This document shows positions 24,880 through 34,480 of a DNA stretch of 64,000 bases, one piece after another. The notes under the pieces are model-generated. The model searched no databases. It worked only from the letters and a program-made list of their open reading frames with translations, and was not told the DNA's origin. Source of the DNA: Warburgia ugandensis. Lineage: Eukaryota; Streptophyta; Magnoliopsida; Canellales; Canellaceae. The stretch spans positions 5,242,001 to 5,306,000 of the forward strand of contig CP141135.1 of NCBI GenBank assembly GCA_035236585.1, read 5' to 3'. Both the position numbers and the translations under genes were made by a program. Each line of letters starts with the position of its first letter. Positions within the stretch are counted from its first letter, which is position 1.

Positions 24880-25078
24880 TATCGAAATCAGGGCCCCAAG
24901 AAGCCTATTATAGGACTTGAAAGCACAACTAAAAAGGGCAGCCTAGTGCAAGAAGCTCTGGCTTATACGAGTCTAGGGAAGGGGTGGATCAAAAAGGGTC
25001 TACCCTTGCATTTGCTCAAGAGGCTATTTCCATGCCTCAAACCCGTGACCTCAAGGTTACACACTTGAAAGTGCAACT
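24880..25078 (-). mobile_element. Au-family SINE in intron 5, block 1 (degenerate)
   Basis: The reverse complement of an Au SINE: 'aaagggcagcctagtgc' (terminal end), 'gggaaggggtgga', then 'gaggctatttccatgcctc' and 'cccgtgacctcaaggttac' (tRNA-like B-box end). The stretch with 'cagtacgcaacctta', kept in block 2, is deleted here. Confidence 0.75.
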
Positions 25079-28000
25079 AATATCCTTAATTTGTTCTATA
25101 TTGTTCTTGAGCTAGACAGTAGTCCTCATCTTAATCAGCTTATATTGACTATATCAATTGTAAAACTGGTTTGAGACAGCATAACATTTTTGTACATCTT
25201 TAAAAGGCTTTCATGAGATATCACCGAGCAGCTATTGTTGGTATAATAGTGGAAACCAAGAACAGCACAAGTTACAGAAGATCCACAATCATTGATAAAA
25301 TCTGCAACAAGCTCACTAGAAAAATGCACTATTGGAAAGTTTAAGTAAGCCGCAAGTAACATTACTTCATTTTTTACCCAAATATCTTCACCTCTATGCT
25401 TATGCGTCACAAGGTTTAAAGTGCTCAATCAATGCACGAATACTCAATTCCAGGGGTAACTCACTTCTCACTCGGGCATTGTTATATTCCATCAAGAGAA
25501 AGGAGCAGCCCTTAAACGAAAAGTCCCACCAAGCAGTCATCGGCTCTGCCATTCAAGAGCTCATTTGTCTCCAGTAAGGCTCAAGACATAAAAACAAAAG
25601 AAAATGGAAAAATAAGAGAAAAGTAAAGGACAACAGCTTGCCTTGAACCTCGGCACTGCTTTCAAAAGTTCAAATGAGTGATAAAAGGTTGTGTTTGAAC
25701 TTTGAAACCTTGAAAACAGTTACTTTATCACTAAGATATAAGCTCAGAGGTTTCATCGTAACACTTTGGCTCAATCTAGACTCCGTTAGGACTTGGCCCC
25801 CAATGGATTGTGGACCAAGCTTCGAAATCTAAGGTGATTGTGAAGTACCATGCACTACAGAGGTTCCAATTAATAAGAAATTATCTCCTTCCTGAGCACT
25901 AAAAGTTCCGCATAAGGGCATTTAGACACTGGTGCCGAATTTCTTCAAAGTAGCTGAATCATAGTATTCAAAAGTTTAGAAGGAGAGAGTTCACACCTTA
26001 CTATCTTTGTTCATCATTTTCAGATAGCGCCCTGCTCCTGTGACAGTACCACCCGTTCCACTCCCAGCAACAAATATGTCGATGCTACCCACAATATCCT
26101 CCCATATTTCTGGGCTTGTCGTTTCATACTGGATCGGTAATCCATCTAAGCAAAATCAACAAAGAAGGAAAAGAAATACAAATATGTCAAAGAACAATAA
26201 ACATTAAGAGATTCTACATTCAGCGAAGCACGTTTTAACGTGGATAACAACCTTTGCATTAGCCTGGTTGTCAAACTGCTGAAACATGTAGGCATTAGGT
26301 GTTTGGCAGACTATTTCTACAGCTTTATCAACTACTCGTTTTATTCCTTTTGCTGGATCAGTCAAAACAATATCTGCTCCAAATGCACGAAGAAGCACAC
26401 GTCTCTCCAGGTCTATAGATGCTGGCATGGTTACAATAAGCCTATATCCCTTAGCTGCAGCAACAAAAGCAATACCAAGTCCTGTATTTCCACTAGTAGG
26501 TTCGACTAAAATGCTCTGCACCAACAAACACAAAAAAAGGCATACAATGTAAAACGCCGTTGAATACTAAATAGTTATTGGTAGAGCAATGAAGCAGCAA
26601 ACCTTCTGAGGGGAAATAGCCCCTCTTTCTTCCTCATCAGTTATCATACTGTATCCAATTCTGTAGTGCAAATGATTGATCCTTAAGTCATCTTTTTAGA
26701 AGTTATAAAGCATTAAGATCAAGCAAAAAACTACGATGACCATGACAGAAATTACCTATCCTTGACACTTCGGCAAGGTTCCATGGACTCGAGCTTGGCA
26801 GCAACATTTGCAACACAACCTTCCACAACTTTATTGAGGTATATCATAGGCGTTTTCCCTATCAGCTGATAAGTCAAATTATAACAAATTTGTAATAAAT
26901 TAAAACATCCATTGCAATTACTGGCACCAAACCAGCCTTTACCAATTCCCACTTCAAGCCAAAAGAATTTCAGCATCAGAATAAGTATCCAAGAACACTA
27001 CATTGCAACTGGAACAACTTCCAGGATGGATATATCAATTTGAATTTTCAGAGTACAATGTTAGTGAAGATCCTAGGAAATCCAACTATATTGAACTTGT
27101 TTTTGTGACTTGTTCTACTTTCAAATTCCACAAATGGCTACATACATTTGAACTTGAATATTCAAAGTTAAACGTTACCGAAGACCCAAAAAAGCTGAAT
27201 TGTATCAAATAAAATTTACAAAACCATGAGGAAGCCAAGTATATTGAATTTGCCTTTGTGACTCTGTCCTAATTTCAACTTCAACAAATGAGTTTTGCAT
27301 ATCAAATTGAATTGTCAGATTACTACGTAACATAACAACCAATAAAGCTGAACTCCATGGAATGGGAACCTCAACCCCCTTCTCTTGCACAAAAATATAT
27401 AAGAAAAACACAAGTATAACCTGATAACCGAAACACAGAAAATGCTCAAGAAAGAAACCCAACTCAGAAAACAACAAAAAATGAGAAAAAAACGAAGAAA
27501 AGAAACAAAAAATCCAATTAAAGTAAAGAAAAACAGGAAAAAAAACCATTTTTCCTGTCACTTAGAGCAATCAATATGCCAGCAAAACAACAGAAACAAA
27601 AAGGATTGACTAATAAATTCAATATAAACAAAAATGTCACCTGGGTAACGTCGTCAGCTATGTTAACAGTCTCGAGCTCTCCCATATGTGGAGTGTAACA
27701 TTCACTATTTTAGAATTTTAGAATAAATAAATAAATAATATATATATATGTATTTTTGAGAATAATCATAATAATTAGAAATAATAAAAAAATACATATA
27801 TATGTAATTAGAAGCGGGGTGACTTAAATGCATCCAACACCCCCCCCACCCCCCAACTTCTCTCGTTTCCCGGAACCGGCCACAGGAAAAAACATTTCCC
27901 GGCGACAATATGCGATGAGAACACTGCAACCTTGGCGTGCATTGGTGACGAACTGGCAGAGGTAAGCCGTACTTGTTTTTCCCCATTCCCATCCCTTATT

Positions 28001-28339
28001 TAGCATCGAAAAATGGCTCGGATTGCCATTTTCCGGTGAGTTTAGGCGTCACTGTTGCTTTGGGGGAAAGGTTGATGAAACAGTGTCATATGGAGATCTG
28101 GACCGTTCATTGTGGAATAACAATACACGGAACACACCCATAAAATCTCAGGATGATCGGACGGCTAGAGACACCGAAAAATCACCAAAACAGTAGGAAA
28201 GGGGTTTTGGAAATGAAACAAAAATTATGAAAAAAGGGTAGAAAATGAATAAATTTTTAAAAATGAAGGGTGAAAATGAACTGTACGTGAAAAATGGACA
28301 AATAAGTGTAAAAATCACAAAAGATAGAGCACATGGGGT

Positions 28340-28795
28340 CCCCGATGACCGGATTCCGGCGGTCGTCTCTGGCGACGGTGAACCAGTCCGGTCACCGTCC
28401 CCAGCAACGGTGACCCGCGATGGGACAGAGACGCACGCGACACGCACGAGATGAACGCGACACGCAGCCCGCGTTGACATACGTCACAGGCAGGGGGCGA
28501 CGAGTGGTGTGACGTGCGGCCATGCGACGCTGTAGGCGCATGCCACATGGGGGACACGGGATGGGCCACGCGCGAACCATGTGGGAGGACAGTCGTGTGC
28601 CACGCACAAGACGCATGGCGCGACACGCACGCACCATGCAGTGCTATAGGAATGCACCACGCGGCGCTACAAACGAGCGCCATGCACGCTGTTTACCCCC
28701 ACGCGCAGAGCGCATCCACAAACGCGCAATCAGCGCGCGCCTGTTCCAGACGCGCACGTGCGTGTGGACGGCACGCGCCGCACGTGCGGTAGTCC
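28340..28795. other. CpG-rich island inside the LTR-like insertion
   Basis: About 450 bp strikingly rich in CG and in 'gcacgc', 'cacgcg' and 'gacacg' words, inside otherwise AT-rich DNA. Long open frames on both strands here are a by-product of high GC and disagree with each other, so no gene is called. Confidence 0.7.
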
Positions 28796-29604
28796 CATTT
28801 TCTTGATTTTGAGGGTTTTTGACTCTTTATTCATAAAAAAAAAACATGATTTTAGGAGCTAGGTCCAAATCACAATCCAAAAAAAGCGTTGTAATCGTCT
28901 CAACAAGGCGAACCTATTTTTAAGATAAAAATCTAGTTTAGAAAAACTTTTTAATAGCCAAACTATTAAATGTTATTAGATGATTTAGATCAAGCCAATC
29001 AGTGGATGACCAGGCCTTACACTTTAGCTGTACACATCAAACATGAGATGATCTAGGAGATTTGAAGGATAGATCTCATGTAATTACCAAGAAAAATGAT
29101 CTTGACGATTAATTCAATCAATTACCTTAGGATGTGCTAATAAAGAGTGATTTGACCGTCAGATCGATGCATGATCACAGAGATACATGTGACACACTAG
29201 ATAAATAAAAAAATTTATGGGTCATGATGAAAATGAGAGGTCTAATTAGCAATAATGACTTATAATGTGACAGGTACGTCAGAGCGTGCAACTTGATATT
29301 ACCTACGCGCCTGACTGGAGTTCGACATTATTGAGGTAGGTGATCTCATTCACAATTTTTTCATGATTCTCAAATGATGACTTGGTGATTTGAATTTTTA
29401 AGCATATGATTTATGCCTTACTATATGCATGAGGTCAATTTTGGCATATAATTTTTCATGTGCGTGCTATCTTTCGAGTGGTTTTTGCATTCACTGTTTC
29501 TTATATATTTCATGATATTCACTTGATTTTTGGTATCTTTGACATGGGAGAGTCACTCTGTCTTGACGTTTGAGACTATTTATCCTGTGGTAGGATGCAT
29601 TTAT

Positions 29605-29765
29605 TCACCCTGTGAATGCCTGAGTGCCCGTGAGGGTGAAAGCGGGTGTGCAACGTGACTTTTTGTGAGTGCCTGAGTACCTGTAAGGGTGCAAGGGTGA
29701 AAGTGAAAATAGAACGCGTCATTTCCGTGAGTGCCCGTGAGGGTGCAAGGGTGAAAGCGAATGGT
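29605..29765 (+). repeat. Tandem repeat in the LTR-like insertion, about 55-60 bp unit
   Basis: Three units, each with 'gtgagtgcc', 'cgtgagggtgcaagggtga' and 'aaagcg' type segments. Variation between units suggests age or imperfect copying. Confidence 0.75.
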
Positions 29766-30069
29766 ATAGAGAGCTGACCCCACATTGCCATGAGTGTGCC
29801 CGAGACACTCATAGGGCTTGATTATATATGATGTTCTGATGCTTTTAGTATGCATTCACGTGGTTCTTTGAATATTGACTCACGTGGTTATGGCTTACTT
29901 GTATTTACATATCTTTTCGGATTTGTCATGTCCTGACACTATGACATATGTTGCCATGTTTATATCATGGAATTGGTGTGTTCTGCATTGTATGAACATG
30001 AGGTTCTGTGTCATGTTATTTCTTATTGCCTTGTATTGAATGTATATCACCTACACAAGCATAGCTTGA

Positions 30070-30099
30070 TGAGGCATTGCTTTGTCTTGCAATGCCTCA
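30070..30099 (+). other. Stem-loop, 11-bp perfect stem, in the LTR-like insertion
   Basis: TGAGGCATTGC, an 8-nt loop, then GCAATGCCTCA. Decayed forms of the same structure occur at 4,503-4,533 and 39,053-39,083 in related LTR fragments. A role in LTR transcript 3'-end formation is a guess. Confidence 0.7.
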
Positions 30100-30766
30100 G
30101 AGTTGGGGCGCGAGAGCCAGAAAGGGAAAAAGGTAGATTAGCGTGGACCTGGACGCGAAGCTGAGGACCCCATACTTTTTGTCGTCAGAGACAGTAATGT
30201 CCTTTTGAGGCTGGTATCAGACTTTTGGCTCCCTATCTAGATATTGTATATATTGATCAATTAGACCAATACTATTATATATTGTGCATACACTCACACA
30301 TGAATAATGTGGTGATCTTGGATGGACCTTGCAGCTTTGACACTTTTATTATTATGGTCTCTTACTGTTTGCACGATTTCTCGTAATTTTGCATTTGAGC
30401 ATGCTCAGTGTGTCTAAAAGTAATTTGGTACAGCATTGCGGTTTTGGGGTGTATACGACCCTCGGGATTTTCTTTATCAAGCATTTTCTTTGACGCCACA
30501 TAAATTTTTTAATTATTTGAGTTATTTTAGGGATCCCGCCTATTTGATAATTACAAACTTTTCACTATTAATTTATGTATATTGAAAAAGATTTTTTGAA
30601 ACTGGGAGTGTCACATGAGGGACATGGCTTTTGCTGAGACTGAAGTGGGTCTTTTTGTCGGCTAACCATTAATAGGAAAAGAAACAGGAAACTTAAAGGA
30701 AAGAAAGGGAATTTTTCGAGAGGCATAAGAGAAAGTGGTTGGAAGAAGAAAAGGAGTGACCGCCAT

Positions 30767-31351
30767 GGTCAAAGTTTTGAAGCTTTTAGCAGGTCAGTAG
30801 CTTTATCTTCTTAATGGTGGATGGGCACATTATTAACGTGGAAAATATGAGCAGGCAAGATTAGAAGCGGGCCCCGCTCTTGGCATTGATCATGACCATC
30901 TGCTTTGCAAGCAATGCTTGGATGGACCTACATAAGAGTTGGAATCATCCCGTTCTGATATCCAACTCTAGAGAAATCAGGTGAATAGTGCGGAGTTGCG
31001 GATCAACCAGAGGTAGGGCTCATAATACAGAAGCTGATACACATAGTAACGGTTCCAATCACCCCAAAGGCTTGGATCACTTTGTATTTCTAACTCTCTT
31101 AAGCTTTACATCGCCCACATAAAATCGGAAAAGTTGAATGTCAAAGACTCAAAAATGTAATTAGAATTGTCTATTTCTCTTGGGTCACTGAGTTGTTATA
31201 TGTTGTACACGAGAATAGCTTAAATCTTTGAAAAAATTGCTTTAGAAGTAGCTTCTAACTCCTTAAGACGCATAAGAGCATCCACACGTAAATGGACTTG
31301 TGAACAAAAATCAGAAACAGGGAATTGTTTCCATTAGACTTGCTCTTATTT
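30767..31351. promoter_or_regulatory. Upstream region of the block 1 cysteine synthase copy
   Basis: Aligns with 60,986-61,780. The TATA-like word seen upstream of the intact gene (minus strand TATTATAAG) reads TATTATGAG here, near 31,020-31,030. Block 1 lacks about 190 bp present at 61,267-61,455. No other element is recognised. Confidence 0.4.
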
Positions 31352-31523
31352 GAAGAAGGCGCAACAGTAGTGTTCGTTGTGTGACCTTAAGGTTATGGGT
31401 TGAAGGTATGAAAACAGTCTATGGCAAAATATAAGGTAGGGTTACAGACTATTGACCCTTGTGGTCCCCCCTTCCCCAAACCCTGCATACACGGGAGCTT
31501 TATGTACCAGGACTGCTCTTAAG
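31352..31523 (+). mobile_element. Au-family SINE, block 1
   Basis: Includes 'gtgaccttaaggttatgggt' (B-box-like part), 'aggtagggttacagactatt', 'cttccccaaaccctgc' and 'cgggagctttatgtacc', the Au consensus layout. Orthologous copy at 61,780-61,950. Confidence 0.85.
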
Positions 31524-32649
31524 AATAGCCCTTACTTACATCATGAAAATCAAACTTAGTGGATGATCTTACATGGCTTTACATCGTACTATATGGAACT
31601 GTGGGATGTGGGATATCTGATAGACATGGATCTCATTTGGGCTCTCAGCTTACCAACTGTATTGGTTACATGTACATATATGTTCCCTGTGGATCTAAGT
31701 CGTTGATCACTAGGCTACATACGCTATGTCCACGAAGATAGTGGTGTACATGTGATCTTTACCGTTGATCAATTACTGATCTCTCTCTCTCTGCCCGCCA
31801 CACATTTGGTCTTACAGAGGTTTGAGTCACCGCTTCCCTTTTGACGGGGTCTAAATATGGTAGTGCATCTTTGAGTTTGCTTTATTTATTTATTTTGCTT
31901 GGAAGCTAAAAAAAGGATTTTAAAATGGCTGAAACCATTTTAAAATAAACGAAATCATAATTTTTTAGGCGTATTTTACTACTAAATAGGATTTACTTCA
32001 TGATTATCCAAACAGTCCCAACTATAATAACAAATCTTACGAATATTACGTACCGGCAGCAGAGGAATTATAAAGAGACCACCCTACCGGGGAGCGAACG
32101 TTGATTGACGGTTCCCATCCATTTGAACTTACTAAACTCATTCATCTCATCTCATTGCTCAGCCATTGGATGTTTTGTATACAAAAGATCATGATGATCA
32201 CGAGACATGAGGATCCTGTACGTTTTGATCATTTTTATACAAAATTCCGAACCCAATCCATTTCCATAGTATAAAACTTCTTAGCCAACGATGCTCTGGT
32301 CGTGGCTGCAAGTTTGAGTTGCTGCTTTCCCTTTGGCATGAATACTTTTGCCACAAGTACAGTTTTTTAAATATTAGAATCATCTAATCCTCATGCTTTT
32401 TTATTACTAGACATCTAAAGCAAGTGCAATTAGATGACCAAGATGAATCGTCTAAGGTAAGCCCCACAATCAAGGAAACTTATTTTGAGAAGTGATATTT
32501 GGCTCGGCTTTAACTGCTTATACAACTTAGGAAAGGTCCTAGCACGACAGTGTTTTTTAAGTCACAAACGACGGTTGATGCAGTTTAACCTAAAAAAATA
32601 ACCTTAGTGAAGAGAGACATTGTCGTGGTAAGACTGCCTCTAAGTTGCT
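31524..32649. other. Intergenic, shared by both blocks; no gene recognised
   Basis: Aligns with 61,951-63,077. It contains a short CT run near 31,780-31,793, which is longer in block 2. Open frames are short and not supported. Confidence 0.6.
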
Positions 32650-32830
32650 TGAGTGGTCAAAGCCAGGTCAAATATCATTTTTCTAACTAATCTTTACATT
32701 GGACTTGAGGTCATAAGTTCAAGGCTTAAAAACAGCATTTTACAATATAGGATAAGGTTGCATACAATAAATCCTTTGTATTCTGTCCCTTGCCATGACC
32801 ATGCACTGAGCTGCCCTTTTTTATCATTAC
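32650..32830 (+). mobile_element. Au-family SINE, block 1, second copy
   Basis: Carries 'ttgaggtcataagttcaagg', 'ataaggttgcatacaataaa', 'tgtcccttgccatgacc' and 'gagctgccctttttt'. Orthologous copy at 63,078-63,262. The block duplication appears to end at this element. Confidence 0.75.
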
Positions 32831-32879
32831 ATTAAAACCCAACTTTTTCTACAAAAAAATGATATATGAACCCCCTTGT

Positions 32880-33802
32880 TTTCACCTCAACCCTGCCCCC
32901 TCTTGGTTTGTGTCATTTTTACTTGGTATAAAGCTTTTTTAATGGAAAAGTCAACATTCTACAAGTATAAATGACCAAAAAATCAAGAAAGTGCGTAACT
33001 AAGGTGAAAACAAGGGGCGGGAATATCAATTTTCTTTTTCTATTTGTCTCTCTTTTTTCAGCCATATATCTAAATTTCTCTCCTATCCTCAACCTTTACT
33101 AAAATCTCTTTCTATTTCCTATGCCCTTTTCTTAAAATATATTTATATTGTATCCATTTCAACTTGGCAATCAAACCTTGTCTAAATGGTCAAAGCCACC
33201 CATCTAATAGTCTATATTAATATAAAAAAATTAATCTCTATATTAATGTAAACAAAGATATGGGCCCATCTTATGATCAAAGTCGTTTGTTTAATAGTTC
33301 ATATTGATGCAAACTATCTTAATGTTAATAAAGAAATCATATGATGAAAGAAATTTATTTTTTTTCAATGGGCAACCATCTTAATGATCTAAACACTGCC
33401 CATCTAATAGTCCATAGTAACATCAATAATGAATTTCTAAGACAAAACAAAGTATGACTTATGTCCCTAAACTTGTATACATAACCTTGCCAAGTTTTTT
33501 TATTAGACATAATTTCTAGACTATATATAAATAATTTATTATATTAATCTAATTATGGTTTTCTTTGAGCATTTAAAACCTATCTTTCCTAGCACCATGT
33601 TAGCATATTTATAATTTATAATTATAATTATTTTATCTTACCTTATTAGTTAGATAAATATGGCCCTAGAAGATTTGTCTCTCTTTTTCAGTCACGTGTC
33701 AATTTCTGAAATCTATATCATCTCTAACTTTTTCTAAAATCTCATTGTACCTTTATCTCCTATGCACCTTTTCCTAAAATCTTTTTATGTTAGTGTAAAC
33801 AA

Positions 33803-33873
<71 letters not shown>

Positions 33874-34480
33874 AAAATTTTCTTTAAGTATTTAGAACCT
33901 TTCACCTTAGTCCCATCCCCTCTTGGTTTTGTGGTCATTTTCACTTGTTTTATGGCTTTTTGTAATTGAAGAGTCAACATTTTACAAGTGTATTCACCAA
34001 AAAAAAAGGGAGTGGTGAGAATAAGGTGAAAACTAAAGGGATGTGATTATCAATTCCTTTTCTATTTGCCTCTCTTTGTTAGCAACATGTCAATTCCTTA
34101 AATCTCTCTCTTATTTCTAACCTTTGACAAAATCTCTTTCCATTTTTTAGGACCTTTTTTTAAAATATCTTTATATTGTATACACTTCAAATTAGTAATC
34201 AAACCTCATCTAAATGATTAAAGCCATTCATCTATAAGTTTATATTAATGTAAATAAAGAAATCTCTACATTGATGTAAAAAATGAAATATAAGTCTCAT
34301 CTTATGAATAAATCCTTTTATCTAATAGTCTCTATTAATGCACAAAATAAATGTTTATCTTAATATGAACAAATAAATCTTAAAAGGAAAAAAGATTCTC
34401 AAATAAGCAATCTTATCTTAATGATCTAAGTTATCCATTCATCTAAAGTGTCTATCCAATAGTTTATATTAATGAAAAAA
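32880..34480 (+). repeat. AT-rich tandem repeat, about 1.0 kb unit, two diverged copies
   Basis: The segment at about 32,888-33,460 is repeated at about 33,905-34,470. Shared landmarks are 'cccctcttggttt', 'gaagagtcaacatt'/'gaaaagtcaacatt', 'tttctatttg.ctctctt', 'tatctttatattgtat' and 'tctaatagtc.atattaatg' words. A partial third match lies at 33,660-33,780. It contains a (CT)n run at 33,807-33,870. No coding content. Confidence 0.65.

Larger units (their letters stand above)
27694..30615. mobile_element. LTR-like (probably solo LTR) insertion in exon 1 of the block 1 cysteine synthase
   Basis: 2,922 bp absent from block 2. It starts TGTAACA and ends TGTCACA, the TG...CA form of LTR ends. 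The flanking pentamers are TGGAG (27,689-27,693) and TGAGG (30,616-30,620); block 2 shows the undisrupted site as 'tgtggaggtaaatgg', so they look like an eroded 5-bp target duplication. There are no protein domains, no internal primer-binding site and no second LTR. It contains a CpG-rich island, tandem repeats (29,605-29,765) and an 11-bp stem-loop also found in the diverged LTR fragments at 2,735-4,577 and 37,300-39,300. A long solo LTR of a Gypsy-type element is the best reading. Confidence 0.75.
21808..30766 (-). pseudogene. Cysteine synthase-family gene, block 1 copy, disrupted
   Basis: Ten exon-equivalents align with the intact gene at 54,929-60,985: exon 1 in two pieces (30,766-about 30,616 and 27,693-27,641), then 26,865-26,756, 26,660-26,603, 26,515-26,252, 26,134-25,997, 24,295-24,244, 24,156-24,107, 23,282-23,223, 22,761-22,681 and 21,897-21,808. 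Lesions: TAG at 30,662-30,664 (codon 35) in the transit peptide; a 2.9 kb LTR-like insertion in exon 1; the exon 5 acceptor AG changed to CG at 26,135-26,136. Replacements against block 2 include [11 protein letters not shown] to [17 protein letters not shown] to GSGTGG, GVEPAE to GVEQAE, and GYIPS to GSIPS. The PLP-lysine motif SVKDR and SGNTG are kept. ATG GGA GAG CTC (27,683-27,672) lies just inside the insertion, so a shorter protein without a transit peptide is conceivable. Confidence 0.85.
2735..32830 (+). repeat. Block 1 of a large tandem segmental duplication
   Basis: This region matches 37,300-63,262 in content, order and orientation: LTR fragment, membrane-protein genes A1-A2, truncated Copia element, cysteine synthase-family gene, and SINE-bearing upstream DNA. 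Both exons and introns align by eye with a divergence of a few percent; identity was not computed. Sequence private to this block includes the LINE at 16,929-20,068, the LTR-like insertion at 27,694-30,615, and an extra LTR-gag segment near 15,270-16,020. The edges are where I stop seeing similarity and may be off by about 100 bp. Confidence 0.85.

Noticed and set aside
27702-27770. AT-rich start of the insertion as a separate AT microsatellite insertion
   Set aside because: It lies inside the TG...CA ends of the LTR-like insertion and needs no separate event.
28315-28806. Overlapping His/Arg-rich open frames on both strands
   Set aside because: GC-rich, CpG-dense LTR sequence lacks random stops. 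The frames conflict with one another and show no domain.
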